9,063 nucleotides of DNA from Clostridia bacterium (GTDB lineage Bacteria > Bacillota > Clostridia > Peptostreptococcales > Anaerovoracaceae), in the NCBI GenBank assembly GCA_900754795.1, contig CAAEEA010000040.1, forward strand, positions 1-9,063. Direction: 5' to 3'. Position numbers and translations under genes: made by a program. Positions within the stretch are counted from its first letter, which is position 1. Every line of letters begins with the position of its first letter. Shown here piece after piece: positions 1 through 6,746 of this stretch. The notes beneath the pieces are model-generated. The model was not told where the DNA came from, made no database searches, and was given only the letters and a program-made list of their open reading frames with translations.

Positions 1-251
1 AAAAAGGTGGAAGTCTTCCACCTTTTTTTCAATTTACATAAAATAAGGTGGAGCTGTTTTAATCCCGAACAATGATTATCAACGCTTTTTGACAAGCTTG
101 TTTGTCATTTGCCGTAAAAATGGTTTTTTTGATTCCACCTTTTTTGGTGAAAAACGCACTTTAGGTGGACGGATTCCACCTTTTTTTAATAAAATCCAAA
201 TTCAGGTGGAAGGATTCCACCTTTTCACATATAAAAAGTAATTTAGGTGGA
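1..251. repeat. 41-bp periodic array of 18-bp palindromes with 23-nt spacers
   Basis: The consensus unit is AGGTGGANGGATTCCACC. Complete copies lie at 5-22, 163-180 and 204-221. A left half is at 46-52, a right half at 131-139, and a left half at 245-251. Every complete spacer (23-45, 140-162, 181-203, 222-244) is exactly 23 nt, begins with four to seven T and is otherwise A/T-rich and different in sequence. Each full unit can fold into a 6-8 bp stem followed by the T run, so on the plus strand it looks like a tandem intrinsic terminator. The array probably extends beyond the left edge. The 18-bp unit is shorter than usual CRISPR repeats and no cas gene is in view, so I list it as a repeat, not as CRISPR. 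Function is unknown. Confidence 0.8.
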
Positions 252-266
252 CTCAGACCGGACATC

Positions 267-380
267 CCCGGGGATATCAGGTACTCCCGGGGATATCAGG
301 TACTCCCGGGTATATCAGGTACTCCCGGGTATATCAGGTACTCCCGGGGATATCAGGTACTCCAAAGGATATCCGGCACT
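267..380. repeat. 19-bp tandem repeat, six copies
   Basis: The unit CCCGGGGATATCAGGTACT starts at 267, 286, 305, 324, 343 and 362. Copies three and four have GGGT in place of GGGG, and the sixth is diverged (CCAAAGGATATCCGGCACT). The unit contains the palindromic cores CCCGGG and GATATC. Because 19 is not a multiple of three, the open frame running through it is repetitive by construction and I do not call it coding. The block is much richer in G+C than the palindrome array directly to its left. It lies just beyond the metK terminator. Confidence 0.9.
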
Positions 381-407
381 CCCGACGCTGGCTTTTTGAG
401 AGCCAAT

Positions 408-447
408 AAAAAAAATGGATTACAGTTTAAGCAAAAACTGTAATCCA
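408..447 (-). terminator. Intrinsic terminator of metK
   Basis: A perfect 13-bp stem, TGGATTACAGTTT (416-428) with AAACTGTAATCCA (435-447), encloses a 6-nt loop. It is followed on the minus strand by eight T (A408-A415). It lies about 80 nt past the metK stop codon, and the T run fits minus-strand transcription. This is a textbook Rho-independent terminator. Confidence 0.92.
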
Positions 448-525
448 AAAGGCCAACATCGGCTTGATTTTGACCGCAAATCCGGGCATATGACGTCAGA
501 TCGTCACTTCGCCGGCGCGGGCGGC

Positions 526-1710
526 TTACAGACCCGCCTGTTCTTTAAGGACAGCCGCTTTATCAGTGTGCTCCCATGGCAGATCTATGTCTGTCCTGCC
601 AAAATGGCCATAGGCCGCTACCTGTCTGTAAATAGGTCTTCTCAGGTCCAGATCTCTTATGATTGCCGCCGGTCTGAGATCGAAATTTTCCGCTACCAGC
701 TCGGCGATCTTGTCTTCGGCGATCTTTCCCGTTCCGAAAGTGTCAATCATTATGGACACAGGCTCGGCCACGCCTATGGCATAGGCAAGCTGTATCTCGC
801 ATTTGGAAGCGATACCGGCAGCTACTATGTTTTTGGCTACATATCTGGCGGCGTAAGAAGCGCTGCGGTCAACCTTTGTAGGGTCTTTTCCCGAGAAAGC
901 CCCGCCGCCGTGACGGGCATATCCGCCGTAACTGTCAACGATTATCTTGCGTCCTGTAAGACCGGAATCTCCGTGAGGACCGCCGATGACAAATCTTCCC
1001 GTAGGATTTACATAAATCTTTGTCCCGTCGTCAAGGAGTTCAGCCGGAATGATCGGTCTGATGACATATTCGATCATATCTTTTCTTATCTGCTCCTGAG
1101 TGACATCGGGGTCGTGCTGGGTGGAAACCACTACCGTGTCAATTCTCTTTACCTTATCGTCATCGTATTCAACGGTTACCTGAGTCTTGCCGTCAGGTCT
1201 CAGATATCTGAGAGTACCGTCTTTGCGGACTTCCGCCAGACGTCTGGCCATCCTGTGAGCCAGCGCGATAGGCATAGGCATGAGTTCAGGAGTCTCATCG
1301 CAGGCGAATCCGAACATCATTCCCTGGTCTCCGGCTCCGATGGTGTCGATTTTGTCATTCAATGTGCCTTCTTTGTATTCAAGGGCTTTGTCAACTCCCA
1401 TGGCTATGTCTCCGGACTGCTCGTCGATAGCGGAAAGCACGGCGCATGTATTTCCGTCAAACCCGTAATCGCTGCTGTCATAGCCAATGTCAAGAATAAC
1501 TTTTCTTACGAGTTTCGGTATATCCACATAGCAGTTTGTACTGATCTCGCCCATTACCATCGCGTAGCCGGTAGTAGTCGTAGTCTCGGCGGCTACTCTG
1601 CCGTACGGGTCTTTTTCCATTATGGCGTCAAGTATGGCGTCGGAAATCTGATCGCAAACCTTGTCCGGATGACCTTCCGTAACTGATTCTGATGTAAATA
1701 ATCTTTTCAT
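526..1710 (-). CDS. metK: S-adenosylmethionine synthase
   Basis: MetK makes S-adenosylmethionine from methionine and ATP in the cytosol and releases phosphate and diphosphate. It is the main source of the cell's methyl donor. The 394-residue product is full length for the family. It opens with MKRLFTSESVTEGHPDK, where HPDK (14-17) belongs to the ATP site. It has the first family signature GAGDQG at 125-130 and the second, GGGAFSGKD, at 268-276. The start is well placed: GGAGGA precedes the ATG by about five bases. A SAM-I riboswitch with its own terminator lies in the leader and an intrinsic terminator follows, so the gene is probably transcribed alone and switched off when SAM is plentiful. 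Nothing suggests truncation or frameshift. Confidence 0.98.
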   Translation of the reverse strand: MKRLFTSESVTEGHPDKVCDQISDAILDAIMEKDPYGRVAAETTTTTGYAMVMGEISTNCYVDIPKLVRKVILDIGYDSSDYGFDGNTCAVLSAIDEQSGDIAMGVDKALEYKEGTLNDKIDTIGAGDQGMMFGFACDETPELMPMPIALAHRMARRLAEVRKDGTLRYLRPDGKTQVTVEYDDDKVKRIDTVVVSTQHDPDVTQEQIRKDMIEYVIRPIIPAELLDDGTKIYVNPTGRFVIGGPHGDSGLTGRKIIVDSYGGYARHGGGAFSGKDPTKVDRSASYAARYVAKNIVAAGIASKCEIQLAYAIGVAEPVSIMIDTFGTGKIAEDKIAELVAENFDLRPAAIIRDLDLRRPIYRQVAAYGHFGRTDIDLPWEHTDKAAVLKEQAGL

Positions 1711-1757
1711 TTTCTCCTCCTTTGTTTCTAACCCTTTTGAAGCATATCCTCCGCATT

Positions 1758-1782
1758 AAAAAACTCTCTTCGGAAAGAGAGG
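1758..1782 (-). terminator. Riboswitch-controlled terminator ahead of metK
   Basis: On the minus strand CTCTCTT pairs with AAGAGAG across a TCCG loop (1764-1781) and is followed by six T (1758-1763). The 5' arm can pair instead with the 3' strand of the aptamer's P1: AAAGATGAGG (1803-1812) with CCTCTCTTT (1774-1782), nine pairs with one bulged T. That gives the usual S-box choice between antiterminator (low SAM) and terminator (high SAM). Confidence 0.9.
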
Positions 1783-1800
1783 TCTGAATCTGCTGTATCA

Positions 1801-1911
1801 TTCCTCATCTTTCAGAAATAATATTCTGTAGGATTTAGCACCTTGCATGGTATTCACACAGGTTGCCGGGCGTCGCAGGGCCTATTCCCTCAGCCGCTCT
1901 CAATAAGGATC
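1801..1911 (-). promoter_or_regulatory. SAM-I (S-box) riboswitch aptamer
   Basis: The aptamer binds S-adenosylmethionine and turns metK off through premature termination. On the minus strand the conserved S-box segments appear in order: GAGCGGCTGAGGGA, GGCCCTGCGACGCCCGGCAA, ACC with GCAAGGTGCTAAATCC, CAG, and AGATGAGGAAT. The P1 helix is formed by CCTTAT (1903-1908) and ATGAGG (1803-1808). It sits between a sigma-A promoter and the attenuator hairpin. Location directly before metK is one of the classic S-box settings. Confidence 0.96.
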
Positions 1912-1930
1912 ATATTTTGTTCTCTAAATA

Positions 1931-1958
1931 ATTATATATCTTTAAGTTATATTGTCAA
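1931..1958 (-). promoter_or_regulatory. metK promoter
   Basis: The -35 box TTGACA is at 1953-1958 and the -10 box TATAAT at 1931-1936, with a 16-nt spacer. Both are perfect consensus hexamers. Transcription would start near 1924, just before the riboswitch. Confidence 0.88.
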
Positions 1959-1976
1959 GACGGGGCAATAAATTAT

Positions 1977-2004
1977 TTGTATTTTCCGGCAAATATTGTA
2001 TACT
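1977..2004 (+). promoter_or_regulatory. Promoter of the plus-strand unknown gene
   Basis: TTGTAT (1977-1982) and TATACT (1999-2004) are separated by 16 nt. The outer ends of this -35 and the metK -35 are only 18 nt apart, so the two promoters stand back to back. The promoter overlaps the upstream end of the open frame, which argues against a translation start at 1977. Confidence 0.65.
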
Positions 2005-2036
2005 ATTTGTATAGTCAGATTAAAGAGGTAAGGATT

Positions 2037-3317
2037 TTGTCATATCAGGATATAAGGTCTAATTTCAAACTTATCAACGGCGGTCTCACAGAGACTGCCG
2101 AAGGGAGCAGAAAGGAATTTATTTCCGCCTATGTGACCGATACGAGGCTCATGGGAGTAACCGGCATGTATGTTCACTGGGCGCTGCCGGAAAATTCCCA
2201 CATGACTCATCTCCACCAGTTTTTTTATTTTGATGCCGAAGAATGCGGTTTCGACACTTACAGGAGCGTTCTCGGAGACGGAGGGAAAGATGAGTTTGAA
2301 GAGATAAGAGATATAGAAAATTATCTTATGGGAGGTCTCGGCGGAACGAATGTCGGCATATCCGAAAAAGAAGCCCGCTATATACTGCAGAGCTACGTGG
2401 ATCTGACAGTCAGCCGCGGATTTCCTCTTCCGGAGGGCAGCGAAGAAAGCAACTTCATGCTCATGCCTCACATAAAGCTTACCGACGCCGAGGAGTATGT
2501 CGTGATGTGCAAGCAGTGCCCTTCCCTCGACTCTCCTTATCAGGTAATAAACTATTTTCTTATGCGGTGTTTCGGACATGACTTCAGCGCGGCTAAATTC
2601 CTGACTAAAAACTATGTCCGCACTAACATTTTCCCTGAGCATCAGTCCGCTACTCTGCTCCGCAATGTGATCGAAGAGTCTGAAGACGCTGTCAGCGGCT
2701 TTAACACAGATTATCATGCGACTGACGATGACCGGGATTTCGGGACTTTTGATACTTTCAGGTCTTATATGTGCGAATCCCTGATCGAATACAGCGGCAA
2801 ATATTACCTTCTCATAACACAGATCACCCTTGATAAGCTGAAAGTTGTCCGGTATGAGAAGATTTCCGAGTTTCAGGTGAGTCCCGCCGAAGCCTCCATG
2901 ATGACAGCAAGAGCGGAATACATCACGGTAGCTGACATTGTGCCTTCAGCGCCGGCTTTTACACGGGGCTCCACAAGGCTTACATCGAGGGCGATGATAA
3001 CAGAGTACGAAAGCGGCAGGCTTTTCATGATCTTCCGTCCCAACAACGACCATGTCAAGCAGCCTGTATATCTGCTCAATGACGACGTCCTGGGCATATA
3101 TTTCCTGCTCGAAGACAATCAGCTCATACTTGCCGCCTACAGCCTGAACGATATACACCGGCTCGAAAGAGATCTGGCGGTATCTCCTGTGAGTTCTTAT
3201 CTGGTGCCGATCTCAAAATATGAATTTAAAGATCCGGTGCTCTTTGATTTTATAAACAGCGCTTTCGATGATTTTGAAGATTTCGTGGCTGCCATATCCC
3301 ATCCCCCGGAAGAGTGA
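2037..3317 (+). CDS. Unrecognised cytosolic protein, 426 residues
   Basis: I do not recognise this protein. I choose a TTG start at 2037 because AGAGG (2024-2028) lies eight bases upstream and a promoter ends at 2004. The longer open frame from 1977 would begin inside that promoter. The product is acidic, with no signal peptide or membrane segment visible, so it is probably cytosolic. Visible marks are an HMTHLHQFFYFD stretch (55-66), a glycine-rich MGGLGGTNVG (98-107), a CKQC pair (158-161) followed by C178, and a very acidic DFEDF near the end (412-416). No known catalytic motif stands out. Reading frame, ribosome site, promoter and terminator all support a real gene. It is divergent from metK and convergent with the next operon, so gene context gives no functional clue. 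Confidence 0.85.
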   Translation: MSYQDIRSNFKLINGGLTETAEGSRKEFISAYVTDTRLMGVTGMYVHWALPENSHMTHLHQFFYFDAEECGFDTYRSVLGDGGKDEFEEIRDIENYLMGGLGGTNVGISEKEARYILQSYVDLTVSRGFPLPEGSEESNFMLMPHIKLTDAEEYVVMCKQCPSLDSPYQVINYFLMRCFGHDFSAAKFLTKNYVRTNIFPEHQSATLLRNVIEESEDAVSGFNTDYHATDDDRDFGTFDTFRSYMCESLIEYSGKYYLLITQITLDKLKVVRYEKISEFQVSPAEASMMTARAEYITVADIVPSAPAFTRGSTRLTSRAMITEYESGRLFMIFRPNNDHVKQPVYLLNDDVLGIYFLLEDNQLILAAYSLNDIHRLERDLAVSPVSSYLVPISKYEFKDPVLFDFINSAFDDFEDFVAAISHPPEE

Positions 3318-3330
3318 TCGTCCGGGGACG

Positions 3331-3352
3331 GCGGGACGGCGGCCCGCTTTTT
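3331..3352 (+). terminator. Terminator after the unknown plus-strand gene
   Basis: GCGGG (3331-3335) pairs with CCCGC (3343-3347) across a 7-nt loop and is followed by TTTTT. It begins 14 nt after the stop codon. The T run ends within the stop codon of the convergent amidohydrolase gene. A second small inverted repeat, CGTCC/GGACG at 3319-3330, lies just before it and may serve the opposite strand. Confidence 0.7.
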
Positions 3353-4511
3353 ATACGAGTCTGTGTCTTGCTATCCCGGCGTACATTTCCGCGCCGAGGA
3401 CAAGTATGTCGTCGTCATAGTCAAAATAAGGATTATGCGGCGGCGCCACATCTTCTGTCTTCACTCCGTTCTTGCGCCCTCCGATTCTGAAATAGCACCC
3501 TTTAACATGTTTCAGATAATGAGCAAAATCCTCTGAACCGGTGCCCGGCAGAGCTCCGTATCTTACAGTCGCCCCTTTTGTTTCTTCAGCAGCCTTTTTG
3601 ACCGCTTCGGCACAATCCGCGTCATTGATAAGCGGGATGAAAGCTCTTATATATTCAAACTCACACTCAGAGTTGTTCATAGCGCAGATGTGCCCGCACA
3701 CCTCTCTCATGCGTTTTTCCACGAAATTCTGAACATCAGGCGAATATGTCCTCACATCGCCGGATATTATGACGTTTGACGGAATCACATTGATTGCTCC
3801 GTCAGTTCTGACGTCGGTGCATGATATCACAGCCTGATCCAGGGGACTGACGTTTCTCGATACTATGGTCTGCAGAGCCATGATGATCTCCGCGGCCGTA
3901 ACTATGGGGTCTTTGGTGTTATGAGGCGATGACGCGTGTCCGCCTTTTCCTTTTACAGTTATCTTAAAATCGTCTTCGCTGGACATAAAAGGTCCGGGAG
4001 CAACGGAGATCAGTCCCTCTTCTTCCCGCGGCTCATTATGAAATCCGTAGATCTCATCCATAGGGAATTTTTCAAACAGTCCGTCTCTGATCATCGCTTC
4101 CGCGCCGGTGCCCGGTTCTTCGGCAGGCTGAAAGATAAAATGCACCGTTCCGTTAAAGTCCCTCTGCTCTTTTAATATCAAAGCCGCCCCTATCAGCGAG
4201 GCCATATGGCCGTCATGTCCGCAGGCGTGAGTTTTGCCGGGATTTTCAGAGGCATAAGGCACTTTTCCCGCCTCTTTTATGTTAATACAGTCCATGTCGG
4301 CTCTCAGACCGACGGCCTTCTTTCCGCTCCCGCATTTTAAAGAGGCGACGATTCCGGTTCCTCCTATGCCGCGGGTCACGTCGAGCCCGAGATCATTCAA
4401 AATACCGGCTATATAATCTGAAGTGGCGTTTTCTTCAAAAGCGCTCTCCGGATGACGGTGAAAATGATGTCTGTGTCGGATAAGTTCTTTCCGCAAAATC
4501 TCCCTGTCCAT
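3351..4511 (-). CDS. M20D-family metal-dependent amidohydrolase
   Basis: The enzyme should cleave an amide bond, releasing an amino acid or amine from an N-acyl or peptide substrate in the cytosol. It resembles HipO/aminoacylase-type hydrolases of peptidase family M20D. I set the start at 4511, giving 386 residues, because GGAGG (4518-4522) sits six bases before this ATG. An upstream in-frame start at 4556 would overlap the preceding gene. Metal-site residues are visible: HACGHDGH with C97 and H99, the EE pair 131-132, H158, and H359 in PPHN. GKGGHASSPH (188-197) belongs to the dimerisation lid domain. It is the third gene of the operon, 17 bases after the diaminopropionate lyase, which suggests it supplies that enzyme with substrate. 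The exact substrate is not readable from the sequence. Confidence 0.93.
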   Translation of the reverse strand: MDREILRKELIRHRHHFHRHPESAFEENATSDYIAGILNDLGLDVTRGIGGTGIVASLKCGSGKKAVGLRADMDCINIKEAGKVPYASENPGKTHACGHDGHMASLIGAALILKEQRDFNGTVHFIFQPAEEPGTGAEAMIRDGLFEKFPMDEIYGFHNEPREEEGLISVAPGPFMSSEDDFKITVKGKGGHASSPHNTKDPIVTAAEIIMALQTIVSRNVSPLDQAVISCTDVRTDGAINVIPSNVIISGDVRTYSPDVQNFVEKRMREVCGHICAMNNSECEFEYIRAFIPLINDADCAEAVKKAAEETKGATVRYGALPGTGSEDFAHYLKHVKGCYFRIGGRKNGVKTEDVAPPHNPYFDYDDDILVLGAEMYAGIARHRLV

Positions 4512-4528
4512 TTCTGTCCTCCATGTTG

Positions 4529-5743
4529 TCAAAATGACGGATAAAGACCGTCCCACACTATACGGCGATAGTCATTCACATCGGTAGCTCCTTCTGTGGA
4601 AATGCAAAGGATCCTTGAATCTTTTCCCAGTCCCAGCTTTTCTTTAAAATCTTTCATCTGCGGACTTTGCAATATCCACATGAGCGCGCCGAATCCGGCC
4701 GCGCCGCTTTCCCCTGAAATCACTCTGCTGTCACTGCCTATAGGACAGGCGAGTATCCTCATCCCCCGCGCGGCTATGTGATCGCTCATGGAAATAAACG
4801 CGTCCGCTCCCCGGCTCAGGATATCCCAGCCGATGGAACACGGTTCTCCGCAGGCAAGACCCGCCATGATGGTGTCAAGACTTCCCCTTACGCGGCGGAG
4901 TCTGCCGTCTGCCGCTTTCGCCGTGCGAAAAATGCAGTCCGCCTTGTCCGGTTCAACTATGATGATCTTTACCTTTCTGTCTTTGTAAAGTTCTCTGAAA
5001 AAACCTGTCATTGCTCCCGCCATCGCTCCGACTCCTGCCTGGAGAAAAATATGGGTGGGCGCTTTTTCCTCCGGAATCTGTGCGGCGATCTCGGCTCCCA
5101 TGGTCATATATCCCTGCATTATATGGGCAGGGGTCTTTTCGTAACCTTCCCACGCCGTATCCTGAACAAATATCCACCCGTTTTTTTCTGCCTGACCGGC
5201 GGCAAAACGCACGGTATCATCGTAGTTCATGTCTGTAATCGAAGCTTCGGCTCCGAGTTTTCTGATGTTTTCGAGCCTCTCCTTTGAACTTCCCGAAGGC
5301 ATATACACCACGCCGGAGTGCCCCATAAGCCCTGTTATCCACGCTATCCCGCGGCCGTGATTGCCGTCGGTGGCTGTGATAAAGGTGAGTTTTTCATGAT
5401 CCTTTCCGACGGAAAGCAGTCTGTCGTATGTCAGATCTTCTTTATCTGATCCGTAAATTTCGGTCAAACACTTTGCCACGCAATAGCTTCCGCCAAGTCC
5501 CTTGAAAGCGTTAAGACCAAATCTCGGGCTTTCGTCCTTGATATATATGGTTTCAACTCCTGAAAACCGCGCCATATCCTTCAGTTCTGCCAGAGGCGTT
5601 GTTTCGTATCCCGGTACGGTTTTGTGAAAAGATCGGGCTTTTTCTGCTTCATCCACGGTAAACAGTTCTCTGTAACGGCTGTCTGCACTGACTTTTCTCC
5701 GGTTGAAAATAATCTCCATTGTGCCCTTATCATATTTTTCCAT
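4529..5743 (-). CDS. dpaL: 2,3-diaminopropionate ammonia-lyase
   Basis: This PLP enzyme splits 2,3-diaminopropionate into pyruvate and two ammonia. It belongs to the tryptophan-synthase-beta fold type II group and is close to Escherichia coli YgeX. The 404 residues match the family length of about 400. The Schiff-base lysine is K81 in ESPRFGLNAFKGLGGSY. The expected acidic residues are D126 in TATDGNHGRG and D195 in FVQDTAWEGY. A glycine loop GVGAMAG (237-243), SGESGA (343-348) and STEGATD (382-388) complete the cofactor site. The ATG at 5743 has GAGG nine bases upstream and lies 11 bases after the lipase stop. A second ATG eight codons in is possible but has a poorer site. It sits between a hydrolase and an amidohydrolase in one operon. 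Confidence 0.94.
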   Translation of the reverse strand: MEKYDKGTMEIIFNRRKVSADSRYRELFTVDEAEKARSFHKTVPGYETTPLAELKDMARFSGVETIYIKDESPRFGLNAFKGLGGSYCVAKCLTEIYGSDKEDLTYDRLLSVGKDHEKLTFITATDGNHGRGIAWITGLMGHSGVVYMPSGSSKERLENIRKLGAEASITDMNYDDTVRFAAGQAEKNGWIFVQDTAWEGYEKTPAHIMQGYMTMGAEIAAQIPEEKAPTHIFLQAGVGAMAGAMTGFFRELYKDRKVKIIIVEPDKADCIFRTAKAADGRLRRVRGSLDTIMAGLACGEPCSIGWDILSRGADAFISMSDHIAARGMRILACPIGSDSRVISGESGAAGFGALMWILQSPQMKDFKEKLGLGKDSRILCISTEGATDVNDYRRIVWDGLYPSF

Positions 5744-5754
5744 GTGCGAATTCC

Positions 5755-6672
5755 TCAGCTTTCCGCGAATTCAATTATGTTGTCATAGATTTCTCCGGCG
5801 CCGTCCTCGTTGAGTATTTCGTGGCGGAGTCCGGGATAAAGCCGCCCTGAAACGTCGCGGTATCCTCTCTCTCTGAGAAAATCCTGACTTTTATTCCAGT
5901 TTTTTTCTCCCGCTATCACAGGGTCTTCCGAGCCGGCTATGAAGAGTATCGGAAGATTCGGATTTTTTACGCCCCATCCCTTTGGATCGTAAACCTGTTT
6001 CATCAACAGGAACAGATTAAGAAAACCGTTCAGGGTGAAGACAAATCCGCACATTTTGTCTTTGTCATAATCTCTGACATTCTGGTCGTTGACCGAAAGC
6101 CACGCGTTCTGTGACAGAGACCCGCTCAGATTTTTTGTATAAGACCCAAAGGCCAGTTTCTGTATTGTCATGCTTCTGTGACGATCGCCCCTTAGGCGTT
6201 TTTCCGCCCTGACGATTCCAATTGCCATGCCGACCAGCGGATTGGCGCTCGGAGAGCCGCAGACTATCAGTTTATCTATCTTATCGTCATATTTTCTGAT
6301 AAATTTACGCACTACCAGAGATCCCATACTGTGGCCGAAAAGCGCTACAGGCTTACCGGGGAATTTTTCCTTTGCAAGTTCAGTGATCTGATACAGGTCT
6401 TCTGTGATGTAATCGGAAGTTTCGTCGTAGAAATACCCGTAATCCTTCTCGCTTCTGACACTTCCCCCATGACCGCGGTGATCGTTTATAACGGCGGCAT
6501 ATCCGTTGTCTGTCAGAAATTCCATAAAACCGAAATATCTTTCCTTGTGCTCCGCCATACCGTGGGATATCTGAAATATTCCTTTTATGTCAGATTTCTC
6601 CGGCGTAAATACCGCCACACTGAGCGGCAGCCCGTCGCAGTTTGATTTTACTGTCAGAAATTCTTTTTTCAT
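5755..6672 (-). CDS. Alpha/beta hydrolase, monoacylglycerol lipase-like
   Basis: The protein is a serine hydrolase of the Hydrolase_4 (monoglyceride lipase/lysophospholipase) type and likely hydrolyses a lipid ester or a small ester or amide. Its 305 residues hold the whole fold. HGMAEHKERY (38-47) is the characteristic early motif with the oxyanion region, and DHRGHG (64-69) follows. The nucleophile is S115 in GHSMGS, the acid probably D250 in AGSEDPV, and the base H284 in GLRHE. No signal peptide is visible, so it is probably cytosolic. GGAG precedes the ATG by eight bases. It is the first gene of a three-gene operon with its own promoter, with the stop overlapping the ribosome site of the lyase. 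Its link to diaminopropionate breakdown is unclear. Confidence 0.9.
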   Translation of the reverse strand: MKKEFLTVKSNCDGLPLSVAVFTPEKSDIKGIFQISHGMAEHKERYFGFMEFLTDNGYAAVINDHRGHGGSVRSEKDYGYFYDETSDYITEDLYQITELAKEKFPGKPVALFGHSMGSLVVRKFIRKYDDKIDKLIVCGSPSANPLVGMAIGIVRAEKRLRGDRHRSMTIQKLAFGSYTKNLSGSLSQNAWLSVNDQNVRDYDKDKMCGFVFTLNGFLNLFLLMKQVYDPKGWGVKNPNLPILFIAGSEDPVIAGEKNWNKSQDFLRERGYRDVSGRLYPGLRHEILNEDGAGEIYDNIIEFAES

Positions 6673-6717
6673 CAGCTCGCTCCTTTCGGAAATCCTGTCG
6701 CGGAATACGTTTTTTTC

Positions 6718-6746
6718 ATTATATCCCGCCGGAGCGCACGGGTCAA
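6718..6746 (-). promoter_or_regulatory. Promoter of the lipase-dpaL-amidohydrolase operon
   Basis: TTGACC (6741-6746) and TATAAT (6718-6723) have the ideal 17-nt spacing on the minus strand. Transcription would begin near 6711, about 40 bases before the lipase start. The -35 box overlaps the stop codon of the upstream YitT gene (6743-6745), and no terminator separates them, so some read-through is likely. Confidence 0.8.

Noticed and set aside
1..251. CRISPR array
   Set aside because: The geometry is suggestive, but the repeat is only 18 bp, the spacers share a T-run start and are uniformly A/T-rich, and no cas gene is visible.
165..443. Open frame of 92 codons through the repeat arrays
   Set aside because: Its repetitive protein follows from the 19-bp tandem repeat; there is no ribosome site and it runs into the metK terminator.
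415..1686. Long plus-strand open frame of 423 codons
   Set aside because: It lies antisense to metK, whose family signatures, riboswitch and ribosome site are unambiguous, and it begins within the metK terminator.
2040..2717. Minus-strand open frame of 225 codons
   Set aside because: It is antisense to the 426-residue gene, which has the promoter, ribosome site and terminator on the plus strand.
4778..5287. Plus-strand open frame of 169 codons
   Set aside because: It is antisense to the diaminopropionate ammonia-lyase gene, which has all family motifs.
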